Origin: a virus
Virus record (IMG/VR): IMGVR_UViG_3300036832_000786
Span: 1-64,000 of that record
Direction: 5' to 3' (one strand)
Length of the DNA: 64,000 bases
Position 1 is the stretch's first letter. Each line of letters opens with the position of its first letter. Of the stretch, positions 56,677-64,000 are shown in pieces. A model generated the notes under the pieces. That model was not told the DNA's origin. It made no database searches and worked only from the letters and a program-made list of their open reading frames with translations. A program made the position numbers and the translations under genes.

Positions 56677-56777
56677 ACAGAAACACAGTAAGGGAACGAG
56701 TCTTGGTGGTAGAGTGACACAAATCGAAAGAACGAGTCATACGGCGCACACAGAAACACGCAAGAGGAACGAAGTGA
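56677..56777 (+). repeat. Two-part 36-bp repeat array R4 (3 units)
   Basis: AGAAACA-like blocks at 56679, 56715 and 56752, each followed 15 bp later by GAACGA at 56694, 56730 and 56767. The third block 2 contains the GTG start of the sbcD gene. Confidence 0.85.
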
Positions 56778-58615
56778 CAGCGATATTGGTGAGTGACACT
56801 CATCTCACGGATCGTCCGAACGACGAATACCGTTGGGGTTTGTGGCCTTGGCTGCGTGAGCAAGTCAAGCGGGTGCAGGCTGACGAGATCGTACACCTGG
56901 GTGACATGACCGATGCCAAGGACCGTCACCCGGCCCGGCTGGTCAATCGGTTGGTGGAGTCGGTTGGCGGTATTACCGATCTGTGCCGCCTCTACCTGTT
57001 AAAGGGGAACCACGATTATATCGATCCTCTCGATCCGTTCTTCGGATTCACCGGCTCGCATTCCAAAATCAAGTATATAAAGATACCCTTAATGGCTCAA
57101 CTGTCGATCGGCAAGGCCACCTTTGTTCCTGCCGGTGAAACCTGGAACTTCCAGCTACACGATTTCCCTTACTGTTTCACCCATGTCACCTTTGATGGGG
57201 CGGAAGCCGAAAATGGTTCCTTGCTACCGGGTGTCGATCCGGCGAGACTCAAGGATTACGCGGGGATGGTGTATTGCGTGACCGAAGGTCACGAAGTTCT
57301 GACTAAGTCGGGATGGGTTGATATCTCGACCACGCCGGATGAGATAGCGGTGTGGGATGATGGTGCGATCACTTTTGAAACACCCTTGCGGTGGAATGTT
57401 GGGGAAGCAGACGATTTGATATCCGTGACGACAAGGGCGATGTCTATAGTAGGCACGCGGGAACACCAGATGCCGGTCGTGGAGGGAAGTGGAGTCGGTA
57501 AGCGGTGTCTGGACGAGTTACCGGGCACTCATGATATATCTCCTGGTGTCGGTACATACGATAAAGGAACTAAATCTGTTGAGCATGTCCAGCTTATCGC
57601 TGCGTTCCAGGCTGATGGGCACCGAGATCGTCACGGTGACATAACTTGGACATTCGGGAAGCAGCGAAAGATTGATAGACTGAGGGCGTTGCTAGAAGCT
57701 TCTGGGTTGCGGTTCTCTGAGTATCCGGTAACTCGCGGATATACGCGGTTCCTTGTCCATAGGCACCAGGGTCAAGAAAGCTGGCCAAAGCATTGTGGCG
57801 CTGAAATTTTAGAGTGGAACAATGATAGCCTGGAAGATTTTTGTGAGTCTCATTTATGGTGGGACGCCAGTGTCGGTCAGTATCCTCGCATTGAGGCGAA
57901 ATCGAAGGAACACCTTGAATGGTTGGCTGTTGCTTACATGTGTACAGGTCGGATGATCCGGGTGACCAAACTGGTGAAGCCGAGAGGTATGTATTGGCGG
58001 CTGTCACTCAGGAATAACAGCGTTCATGGATTTTATAAGTCGGAGGTGGATGAGGTACCGGGCGCGCATAAGGTCTACTGTCCTACGGTGCGTTCGGGGT
58101 TCTTTATGATGCGTCGGGAAGGTAAGGTTTTTGTTTCCGGGAACAGCGGGGATATCCACGTCCCGCAGAAGGTCCGCAAGAACATTGAGTATGTGGGTGC
58201 ACCGTACCATATCCGTTTTGGTGACACCTTCACTCCGCGTGTCCTGGTGGTATACAATAATGGTAAAACCAACGAGTTACACTACCCGGCACCGCGTAAG
58301 ATAGTGTTCAGCCTCGACAACCCCAAGGGACTCGACCGGCTGATCGCGGAACCGGGTGACCATGTCCGTATCCGGTATCATTTGCGCCGTAGTGACTATG
58401 ACACTTGGCACGAAGTCCGCGAGCGGATCAGGCAGTACGCCACCGAGCGGGGATGGGTACTGTTTGGTGTCGAGGCGATGCCGATCGAAACCAAAGAGCG
58501 CGACAGAAGCAAGGTTGACGAGTTACTGACACCGGATCAGTTATTCGATGACTATGCCAAGCGTCACAAGCTGAGCGAGGAGTACATCAGGATCGGGCGA
58601 GAGTTACTGCTATGA
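56774..58615 (+). CDS. sbcD: SbcD-like nuclease interrupted by an intein
   Basis: 613 residues from the GTG in the last repeat unit (GAGGAAC upstream; an earlier GTG at 56714 lies inside the array). The exteins make a calcineurin-type metallophosphoesterase: SDTHLTD (7-13), GDMTDAKDRH, KGNHDYI, and after splicing YAGMVY joined to SGDIHVP. Residues 168-457 are an intein. With the SbcC-like ATPase it forms an Mre11/Rad50-like complex that resects or cuts DNA ends. Confidence 0.9.
   Translation: MTAILVSDTHLTDRPNDEYRWGLWPWLREQVKRVQADEIVHLGDMTDAKDRHPARLVNRLVESVGGITDLCRLYLLKGNHDYIDPLDPFFGFTGSHSKIKYIKIPLMAQLSIGKATFVPAGETWNFQLHDFPYCFTHVTFDGAEAENGSLLPGVDPARLKDYAGMVYCVTEGHEVLTKSGWVDISTTPDEIAVWDDGAITFETPLRWNVGEADDLISVTTRAMSIVGTREHQMPVVEGSGVGKRCLDELPGTHDISPGVGTYDKGTKSVEHVQLIAAFQADGHRDRHGDITWTFGKQRKIDRLRALLEASGLRFSEYPVTRGYTRFLVHRHQGQESWPKHCGAEILEWNNDSLEDFCESHLWWDASVGQYPRIEAKSKEHLEWLAVAYMCTGRMIRVTKLVKPRGMYWRLSLRNNSVHGFYKSEVDEVPGAHKVYCPTVRSGFFMMRREGKVFVSGNSGDIHVPQKVRKNIEYVGAPYHIRFGDTFTPRVLVVYNNGKTNELHYPAPRKIVFSLDNPKGLDRLIAEPGDHVRIRYHLRRSDYDTWHEVRERIRQYATERGWVLFGVEAMPIETKERDRSKVDELLTPDQLFDDYAKRHKLSEEYIRIGRELLL
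57275..58144 (+). other. Intein with degenerate LAGLIDADG endonuclease
   Basis: 290 residues inside SbcD. Starts at Cys (CVTEGHEVLTKSGWVDI, block A), has TREHQMPV (block B), a homing-endonuclease motif LIAAFQADG at residues 274-282, a second motif LAVAYMCTG without the acidic residue (about 383), and ends VFVSGN before the +1 Ser (SGDIHVP). The penultimate His is Gly. Splicing is expected; the endonuclease may be dying. Confidence 0.85.
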
Positions 58616-58890
58616 ACCGTCTAAAAGTCACAGAGTCAACCGATTTAATCGAGATGACTAATAGTCAAAGGAAGATCGCTGATATGATATTCAGTGTAGT
58701 TGCAAGCGAGCTTGCGGCACAAGGATACAATCCCGGTGATCCTGCTATAGGATGGAGTCTCGTTGCCATGTTGGGGGCGTATTATAGGGAGACAGGTTGT
58801 GATCAAGAATACCGGCGAGTGTTTACGAGACTGATCGAGGCGCAGTTTAATCTTGAGGAAAGTGAGTCTCGTATGTGTGGGAGTGACTAA
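58612..58890 (+). CDS. Small helical protein between SbcD and SbcC
   Basis: 92 residues, ATGA overlap with sbcD and start of sbcC. Helical (QRKIADMIFSVVASELAAQG, RVFTRLIEAQFNLEESES). Not recognised; may be an SbcCD accessory by position. Confidence 0.65.
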   Translation: MNRLKVTESTDLIEMTNSQRKIADMIFSVVASELAAQGYNPGDPAIGWSLVAMLGAYYRETGCDQEYRRVFTRLIEAQFNLEESESRMCGSD

Positions 58891-60737
58891 TGCCCTTACT
58901 GAGCCTGAAGAAACTGACGGTGACCAACTTCCGGGCGGTGACAAGCACTGTCGAGGTCGATTTCGACCAGCCGCCCGGTCTGTACTTTGTCGCCGGGCGT
59001 AATGAATCACGCCCACGGCTGGGAGCAAACGATGCTGGTAAATCTACCCTGTTCTGCGAAGCCCTTTCTTGGTTGCTCCAAGCGCGCACTAGCCGCTCCA
59101 ACCGACCCGGTGCCGATATCGTCAACTGGTACGCTGACGGTAACACTGCCGGTGTCACGGGAGTGTTTGTGCTTGATGGTGTCACGCACGTACTGGAACG
59201 ATACCGTAATCCAAGCCGCCTCACCCTCGATGGTCGCACCGTCGAGCAACGCGATATCGATCAGTTACTACCGTTATCAGACACCGCGCTAAGACGTACC
59301 CTATTGATTGATCAGTTTGGCACCATGTTTATGGGGCTGCGGCCGGAAGAGAAGTCACGAATATTCTCCGAGACACTGAGCCTTGACAAGTGGATCAAGG
59401 CATCCGATGGCGCGGGCCGCAAGGTGACCGATACCGAGCGGGCGATCCAGCGGTTGGAACAGGAATTGGCAGTCACCACCGGTACCCTGGCGGAAGTCAC
59501 CGATCAACGCGAGGCAGCGGTAGACTGCGAAACAAAATTCGAGATTGAGCAACTCGCCGCGATCAGGCGGTTAAGGCTTGAGGTGCGCGATGCCGAAGCG
59601 GCCCGCGCGAAGTCCGAAGCAGTGTTGAACGCCGCGCGCGCGGAGTTCGCGGAGTTCTCTGGTGACGACCTGCGGGAACTGGAAGACTACCGCGCCACGG
59701 AGCGTAAACTGATCCGCACTATCGCCACTACCGAACAGGATGCAGCGAACGGCGCGGAGAAGATTGTGGCGTTGCAGCGGGAGTTGCGCAGGTACACCGA
59801 TGCAAAGGGTGTCTGTCCTGAATGTGGCCAGGAGGTGAGTGACGAGCACATTGCCGAGAAAGCCGCCGGGGTGCGCAAGAGGATTAAGGAGGCGAGGGTG
59901 GAACTAGCGGAGCACAGTAAAGCATTTGCCGAGTTACCGGCAGAGCTTGAAGCGGTGCGGGTTGCGATCAGTCAGTTCGAACAGGCGCTCGCGGGGTACC
60001 AGAAGGCACAAAGCGCGGTGTCGGTCGCCGCCGGGCAGTCGATCCACGACACCCGCGAGATGCACCGGCTGAACAAGTTACTGAAAGAAACGACAGAACA
60101 GGATAACCCGTTCAATGATCAGTGTGACAAGCTCGATGCGCGGCTGACTGAGTTACGCGATACCCGTAAGCGGCAACGTAGCGAGTTGAACGAGGCGCGC
60201 CGGTTAATGGCGGTGTATGTGTTCTGGCAGAACGGGTTTCGCGAGATACGGCTCGACCAGATCGACACCACGCTGATGGAACTGGAACTGGCAGCAAACC
60301 GTCACAGTGAGTCACTCGGCTTGGATGACTGGGAGATACAGTTCGCCACCGAACGCGAAACCGCTTCGGGATCATTGTCACACAAGTTCACTGTGTACCT
60401 GTTCCCGCCCGGCCAGGACAAGCCGGTGGATTGGGAGAACTATGCTGGTGGTGTGTCACAACGGTGGCAGTTGGCAGTGACCAGTGCTCTGGCCGAGATA
60501 CTGTTAGCGCGTGCTGGTATCGACACCGATTTTGAGATACTCGATGAATGCTCAACCCATCTTTCGCGGGAAGGTATTGAGGATTTGTTGTCGTGTCTTC
60601 GGAATCGTGCCCGCGAACTCAATCGGCGTATCTATTTTATAGACCATCATATGCTTGATCATGGTGCGTTTGACGGTGTGTGTACTGTGGCGAGAACAAA
60701 TGATGGTGTGACTCTGGAATGGAGTGGCGGCGTATGA
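58890..60737 (+). CDS. sbcC: SbcC/Rad50-like ATPase
   Basis: 615 residues. Walker A GANDAGKS (45-52), two coiled-coil arms, zinc hook CPEC (309-312), ABC signature AGGVSQR (519-525) and Walker B FEILDE (548-553). Shorter than cellular SbcC because the coils are short. Partner of the SbcD-like nuclease in end processing. Confidence 0.9.
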   Translation: MPLLSLKKLTVTNFRAVTSTVEVDFDQPPGLYFVAGRNESRPRLGANDAGKSTLFCEALSWLLQARTSRSNRPGADIVNWYADGNTAGVTGVFVLDGVTHVLERYRNPSRLTLDGRTVEQRDIDQLLPLSDTALRRTLLIDQFGTMFMGLRPEEKSRIFSETLSLDKWIKASDGAGRKVTDTERAIQRLEQELAVTTGTLAEVTDQREAAVDCETKFEIEQLAAIRRLRLEVRDAEAARAKSEAVLNAARAEFAEFSGDDLRELEDYRATERKLIRTIATTEQDAANGAEKIVALQRELRRYTDAKGVCPECGQEVSDEHIAEKAAGVRKRIKEARVELAEHSKAFAELPAELEAVRVAISQFEQALAGYQKAQSAVSVAAGQSIHDTREMHRLNKLLKETTEQDNPFNDQCDKLDARLTELRDTRKRQRSELNEARRLMAVYVFWQNGFREIRLDQIDTTLMELELAANRHSESLGLDDWEIQFATERETASGSLSHKFTVYLFPPGQDKPVDWENYAGGVSQRWQLAVTSALAEILLARAGIDTDFEILDECSTHLSREGIEDLLSCLRNRARELNRRIYFIDHHMLDHGAFDGVCTVARTNDGVTLEWSGGV

Positions 60738-60847
60738 CCGAAACCTGGAAACCCATTCCCGATTGGCCTTGGTATGAGGCTGGTGACCAAGGTCGGATAA
60801 AACGTAACAACAGACACAAGATGTCGGAACGGAGTCGTAAGAATTGA
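60734..60847 (+). CDS. Truncated NUMOD4-like protein ending in the repeat array
   Basis: 37 residues. WKPIPDWPWYEAGDQGRIKR resembles the NUMOD4 motif at the start of HNH homing endonucleases. The rest (NNRHKMSERSRKN) is translation of the first unit of array R5, so the endonuclease is lost and the frame ends in repeat DNA. Confidence 0.5.
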   Translation: MTETWKPIPDWPWYEAGDQGRIKRNNRHKMSERSRKN

Positions 60848-61022
60848 CAGACACAAGTGTGATGAACGAGTCACGAAGATCGATAGAAACAAATAATGTG
60901 AATGAGCTAAGACCCAATGACAGACACAAAGCAGATGAGCGAGTCACTGATCTAGACCTGAAACACTTGGAGAGAGCGAACCAACCAAGTTGAAAGACAC
61001 ATGTCGCCAGAGTGCGCCCTTT
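60810..61022 (+). repeat. Two-part 36-bp repeat array R5 (6 units)
   Basis: Block 1 at 60812, 60849, 60885, 60922, 60959 and 60995 (AGACACA, AGAAACA, TGAAACA variants) with block 2 exactly 15 bp later each time. Spacing 36-37 bp. Confidence 0.9.
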
Positions 61023-61166
61023 CGGGCGGGAGACGCACTGACTTGTAAACATGGAAGATTCTGGCGTTCCTGCCTACGTTGTAAAAAACTTGTTGCGTGG
61101 AGGAACCTGGATCGATTGAAATGGATACAAGCCCAGCCTATCGAGAGTACGCCGCCCCCGGTGTAG
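60990..61166 (+). CDS. Possible small Cys-rich protein, TTG start
   Basis: 58 residues. LTCKHGRFWRSCLRCKKLVA, WRNLDRLKWIQAQP looks like a zinc-binding small protein, but only a TTG start with weak ribosome-binding site exists, and it lies in the last repeat unit. Confidence 0.35.
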   Translation: MKDTCRQSAPFRAGDALTCKHGRFWRSCLRCKKLVAWRNLDRLKWIQAQPIESTPPPV

Positions 61167-61258
61167 AAGAAGGTTTGCTCCGAGGGATGTTCTTTGGTAT
61201 TCTGATCGAAGGCATCACGGCTGGGGTGGTGTGGGCTTTGGTCACTATTATTCCATGA
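61121..61258 (+). CDS. 45-residue membrane protein
   Basis: DTSPAYREYAAPGVEEGLLR then a hydrophobic helix (MFFGILIEGITAGVVWALVT). Its stop overlaps the start of the nuclease gene (ATGA). Unknown function. Confidence 0.5.
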   Translation: MDTSPAYREYAAPGVEEGLLRGMFFGILIEGITAGVVWALVTIIP

Positions 61259-61785
61259 AGAGTGGCGGGGGCAAGGAGAAGGGCGCGCGCAATGAGCGCC
61301 GCTTGAGCCGCGAGCTATCGTTACTGATTTCCAATGGTGAGCGCGACGACTTGCTTTGGAGAAGTGCGATGAGCGGGGGTACCGCCACCGCCGGTAAGCG
61401 CATGGGCGCTACCAGAGGTGCACAGGCCGGTGACTTAAGTTCGATCGACGGCACTAGTCACTGGCTGGTGCGCGATTGGTATATCGAGGCCAAACACTAC
61501 CGCGATCTTCAGATACTGCGTGGCTTGCTGGTGAACACCGGCAGGCTGCATCGGTTCTGGTTGAAGACGGTGAAGGAGGCGAGTCACTACGGTAAGCGCC
61601 CGATGTTGATTGCCAAACAGAACCGGTTACCGGAATTGTTGATTGTCACTAAAGGTCAGCGGCTGAGCACGATTATCCGGTCACCGGTTATCACCCTGCC
61701 AAACTGGAACGCGGATGTCTACCTGTTTGCCGGGGTGGAACTGACACCCGTTGTGCACAAGCATCGGGTGATGTTGGAGTGTTAA
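61255..61785 (+). CDS. Resolvase-like PD-(D/E)xK nuclease
   Basis: 176 residues from the ATG overlapping the upstream stop. GGKEKGARNERRLSREL (Glu in the first helix), RGAQAGDLSSI (Asp), WYIEAKHYRDL (ExK) match the active-site layout of Holliday-junction resolvase-like or VRR-type nucleases. Fits the recombination cluster as the junction-cutting enzyme. Confidence 0.7.
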   Translation: MKSGGGKEKGARNERRLSRELSLLISNGERDDLLWRSAMSGGTATAGKRMGATRGAQAGDLSSIDGTSHWLVRDWYIEAKHYRDLQILRGLLVNTGRLHRFWLKTVKEASHYGKRPMLIAKQNRLPELLIVTKGQRLSTIIRSPVITLPNWNADVYLFAGVELTPVVHKHRVMLEC

Positions 61786-61798
61786 ACCAGCACCAATG

Positions 61799-61973
61799 AA
61801 TGAAACAATCGACTAGAGTGAACCACCTACTGAGATAGACATAAATGTTCTGGGTGAACCAAGGCAAAGGATTAGACACATACGCGAAGAGTGAACCCTA
61901 GACCATGATTTGAAACAGCCGCTGGGAGTGAGCCAACTGACACGAAGGGAAGCAAAAGGAGGGAGTGACTTGC
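61799..61973 (+). repeat. Two-part 36-bp repeat array R6 (5 units)
   Basis: Block 1 at 61801, 61837, 61874, 61911 and a decayed one at 61948; block 2 (GAGTGAA, GGGTGAA, GAGTGAG, GAGTGAC) 15 bp later. The last block 2 is the ribosome-binding site for the 61975 gene. Confidence 0.9.
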
Positions 61974-61974
61974 G

Positions 61975-62247
61975 ATGGCGGGCAAGGGTAGACCCTCGAA
62001 CTGGACGCAGGGGCAGGTGACACTGTTGCAGGCTTGCGCGCAGTATGGCTACACCATGCCGTACACTGCTAAGTTACTCAGTATGACGGTACCGGCGGTG
62101 GGGATGAAGGCGCACAGGTTAGGCATCAAGTTCCACGGCAAAGCCGGCGCACCGCAGGGTAACATCAACCGTAGACTATACTTGCTGCGCCAGGAGATAG
62201 AGGATACTCTAGCGCGTGACCAAGCCAAGTACGGTTTAGTCGGGTAG
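61975..62247 (+). CDS. HTH-like DNA-binding protein
   Basis: 90 residues. GRPSNWTQGQVTLLQACAQY, GYTMPYTAKLLSMTVPAVGM, KAHRLGIKF is a SANT/Myb- or GcrA-like helix-turn-helix. It lies between two repeat arrays and is a candidate binder of them (speculative). Confidence 0.65.
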   Translation: MAGKGRPSNWTQGQVTLLQACAQYGYTMPYTAKLLSMTVPAVGMKAHRLGIKFHGKAGAPQGNINRRLYLLRQEIEDTLARDQAKYGLVG

Positions 62248-62259
62248 TCATACAGGGAA

Positions 62260-62530
62260 ATAGACACAAAATCGGAGAACGAGCCAAGCCTGTAGACAGA
62301 CACAAACAAACGGAACGAGTCAACCCGCTAGAAGAGACACAAACGAGTTGAACGAGTCAGGTGCGCAGTAGAGAAACAAATAAGCGAACGAGCCAGTATT
62401 GCTGATAGACACAAAAACAGGGAGCGAGCCATCTGGCTGGGTAGATGCAGTAACAATGAGTGAACCAAATCTCGGACAGACACAATCGAGTTGAGCGAGT
62501 CATAAAACGGGAGTAGAATCAACAGCATAG
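62260..62530 (+). repeat. Two-part 36-bp repeat array R7 (8 units)
   Basis: Block 1 at 62262, 62298, 62335, 62372, 62407, 62443, 62478 and 62516; block 2 14-15 bp later (GAACGAG, GAGCGAG, GAGTGAA). Spacing 35-38, so the unit is not a multiple of three. Confidence 0.9.
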
Positions 62531-62775
62531 AACGGGGTTGCCAGACCGGTTCCCGGCTCTATAATAGGTCACGCGGCAACGCGCGGTGTTAAAGGGGGTA
62601 AGTACCTAATGGCGGCGCGCCGAGTACCTGCCGCGCTTGTATCTTTCGGAACAAATGGCGGTACATCGCAACCGACAAGCTGTGGTGTACTTGTTCCCCA
62701 CAGTGGGATATGGGCGCACCGCATGCAGCCGTGGTCACCGTAAGGGCAGGCGGGGTGACACAGTCGGATGATATG
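62531..62775. other. Non-coding or weakly coding gap
   Basis: Between arrays R7 and R8. A 44-codon frame at 62609 is not convincing. No promoter or hairpin of note. Confidence 0.35.
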
Positions 62776-62908
62776 GCAGAAACAGTAAACGAGAGCGAGT
62801 CACGATATATGACAGACACAATGTATCGGAACGAGCCAACGGCTTAACAGACGCAAACACGGTGAGTGAACCAGATTCTATGACAGACACATACTCTATG
62901 GGTGACCT
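62776..62908 (+). repeat. Two-part 36-bp repeat array R8 (4 units)
   Basis: Block 1 at 62778, 62814, 62849 and 62885; block 2 at 62793, 62829, 62864 and 62900. The last block 2 (GGGTGAC) is nine bases before the ATG at 62909. Confidence 0.9.
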
Positions 62909-63103
62909 ATGACACGCCGTATCATCCGGCTCTATGTTTCGGAAGGTCACTACACCAGCGCCGTTTACGCGCGATGCGACGACGACACCATTTGGAAACT
63001 GAGTCACTACAGTGACGCCCCGCATTATCGCTGGCAGAAGATTCCACCGATCCCACAGGACGAAGAACCAACGGATATTGACAGACACAAGGACCGGGAG
63101 TGA
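62909..63103 (+). CDS. Small protein between repeat arrays
   Basis: 64 residues (RRIIRLYVSEGHYTSAVYAR, TIWKLSHYSDAPHYRWQKIP). The C-terminal DIDRHKDRE is encoded by the first unit of array R9. Alpha/beta, unknown function. Confidence 0.6.
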   Translation: MTRRIIRLYVSEGHYTSAVYARCDDDTIWKLSHYSDAPHYRWQKIPPIPQDEEPTDIDRHKDRE

Positions 63104-63369
63104 CCCATCCATCCGGACAGACACACTGATCGCAGAGTGAACCACTCCTGTTGATTAGACACGCATCGCCAGAGTGAGCCAACCCGCAGACAATGATGCC
63201 GGCTCGAACCCTCAGTGCCGATAGACGCAGACTACCAGTGTGACCCATCTTCGCAGATAGACACAAAATAGCAGAGTGAACCAAGTTGCCGGACAGACAC
63301 AAGGACGTAGACGTGAACCATTCATTAAGACTAGACACAATGGATAGGAGTGTCACCGGAGAGTGACCC
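63081..63369 (+). repeat. Two-part 36-bp repeat array R9 (8 units)
   Basis: Block 1 near 63083, 63119, 63157, 63188 (degenerate), 63223, 63259, 63295 and 63333; block 2 14-16 bp later. An extra GAGTGAC at 63361 lies nine bases before the next ATG. Confidence 0.9.
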
Positions 63370-63558
63370 ATGATCGAGATACAGAGGGACGGTAAGTTCC
63401 GGGTACGCCTAAGTCACGATGAGCGGATCGAAGTGACCAATATTGACACCAGGGAACTGGCTGAACAGATCGACAAAGCCCTTCACGAAGCCTACCATCG
63501 TGGTACGTTGTCACCGACAATGCGACCGCCGCGACGGCGTGGTGATGATGACGGTTAG
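63370..63558 (+). CDS. Small protein before terminase
   Basis: 62 residues (IEIQRDGKFRVRLSHDERIE, VTNIDTRELAEQIDKALHEA). Basic Arg-rich end. The ribosome-binding site is GGAGAGTGACCC, a repeat block 2. Unknown function. Confidence 0.6.
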   Translation: MIEIQRDGKFRVRLSHDERIEVTNIDTRELAEQIDKALHEAYHRGTLSPTMRPPRRRGDDDG

Positions 63559-63760
63559 ATGACAAGCTCCAAGGGGGCCGCCCGATTTTGTCCTTTGGGT
63601 TGGGCTGGTCCCTGTTGAGGCCCGTGGCCCGGTGCGGGTGGAGAGACACTGGGTATTTCACTAAAATCGTGGAAACTTTGTTTCCGTTTGCAATGAGTTT
63701 ACACCGATCCGCATTTGTGGATAATGCCCCCGGTGTAGATTTGTCAGTTGGGTGTAGGGG
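63559..63760 (+). other. Non-coding gap before terminase
   Basis: About 200 bases with GGAAAC-TTT-GTTTCC, a short perfect inverted repeat near 63670-63684, and no gene. Probable control region of the packaging/head operon. Confidence 0.4.
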
Positions 63761-64000
63761 ATGCCGGACGACCATCGCCATCGGGTGTTGATCGAGAGCC
63801 TTGCCCAGTCCAAGCCTAGGGTGACGCTGGATGAGTTGCCGGTGCCGTATGAGGGCAGGCTGTTAAATGAGGGGGTGAGCAAGCGCGAGGAGACTTTCCT
63901 GCGGCACTGGGTGACGAGTTATGGCCGGCCGATGGAGAGCGCCATTGCCGCCGGTTATCTCGCTCCTACCGCTCGCCAGAAGGCGTATGACCTCCTCGCC
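63761..64000 (+). CDS. Probable small terminase, cut by window edge
   Basis: The first 80 codons are visible and the frame is open to the edge. EETFLRHWVTSYGRPMESAI, AAGYLAPTARQKAYDLLA is the helix-turn-helix typical of phage small terminase subunits. It should recognise the packaging site; head genes would follow. A GTG or TTG a few codons later could be the true start. Confidence 0.6.
   Translation, partial: MPDDHRHRVLIESLAQSKPRVTLDELPVPYEGRLLNEGVSKREETFLRHWVTSYGRPMESAIAAGYLAPTARQKAYDLLA

Noticed and set aside
60864-60993. Repeat arrays read as a coding tandem repeat (a 43-codon frame exists across three units)
   Set aside because: Unit lengths of 35-38 bp are not multiples of three and other arrays have stops in every frame.
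62609-62743. 44-codon frame between arrays R7 and R8
   Set aside because: No recognisable pattern, weak ribosome-binding site, and composition like non-coding DNA.
63188-63215. tRNA-like T-loop on the minus strand (GGTTCGAGCC)
   Set aside because: No matching acceptor stem, anticodon arm or D-arm at the right distance; it lies in a degenerate repeat unit.
56677-63369. Repeat arrays considered as a CRISPR locus
   Set aside because: Conserved parts are only 8 and 10 bp with mismatches, the spacers between them are 7-13 bp, there are no uniform ~30-bp unique spacers and no cas gene.

Overview
The window is a continuous stretch of a tailed-phage genome or prophage, about 57% GC by eye. It contains no ribosomal RNA, no convincing tRNA and no cellular housekeeping genes. 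A P4-type tyrosine integrase marks the phage as temperate. The baseplate set (a gp46/gp25-like wedge protein, a baseplate-J protein and a DUF2612 protein) points to a contractile tail. The style of the small accessory genes and the composition suggest an alphaproteobacterial, probably Hyphomicrobiales (Rhizobiales), host; that is inference, since no host gene is present. Head genes, the large terminase and a recognisable lysis module are absent and presumably lie outside the window. The right edge cuts into a probable small-terminase gene.

Layout. 1-12.8 kb (+): tail fibres and baseplate. Three large fibres end in an S74 (endosialidase-type) self-cleaving chaperone, and a GT2 glycosyltransferase sits among them. 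12.8-28.3 kb (-): about 40 mostly small accessory genes, including an SPFH-like membrane protein, an HTH regulator, an HNH-AP2 endonuclease, a SAM methyltransferase, an IS110-like HhH protein and a DUF6011 protein. 28.3-34.1 kb (-): a GC-rich non-coding block, a TylF-like methyltransferase, a SNF2-like helicase with a changed DExx box, and a DnaB-like helicase. 34.1-38.0 kb (+): an operon from a divergent control region, encoding a Rossmann-like protein, a Gp37/Gp68 (DUF5131) protein, an AlpA-like regulator and a ParB-like protein. 38.0-42.9 kb: small regulators and the integrase. 42.9-61.8 kb (+): replication and recombination, with primase, sigma-like factor, sliding clamp, a uracil-DNA-glycosylase/PolA fusion, clamp loader, gp32-like SSB, RecA-like recombinase, intein-split SbcD, SbcC and a resolvase-like nuclease. 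61.8-64 kb (+): small genes between repeat arrays, then the terminase start.

The replication genes form a nearly complete replisome and double-strand-break repair set: primase, helicase, polymerase, clamp, loader, SSB, RecA, SbcCD and resolvase. They are tightly packed, with ATGA or TGATG overlaps.

Two repeated non-coding systems stand out. (1) About 49 copies of a two-part repeat sit in nine tandem arrays in both arms. An AGACACAA-like block is followed, 15 bp start to start, by a GAACGAGTCA or GAGTGAACCA block, and units recur every 35-38 bp. Arrays always point in the local direction of transcription; the last unit often supplies the ribosome-binding site of the next gene, and three genes end inside an array. 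(2) Eight genes of the leftward small-gene cluster carry a palindromic box (GTGAC..CTAG..GTCAC) 10-14 nt before the start codon, most often wedged between the terminator hairpin of the previous gene and the Shine-Dalgarno. These are the best candidates here for an undescribed regulatory system.
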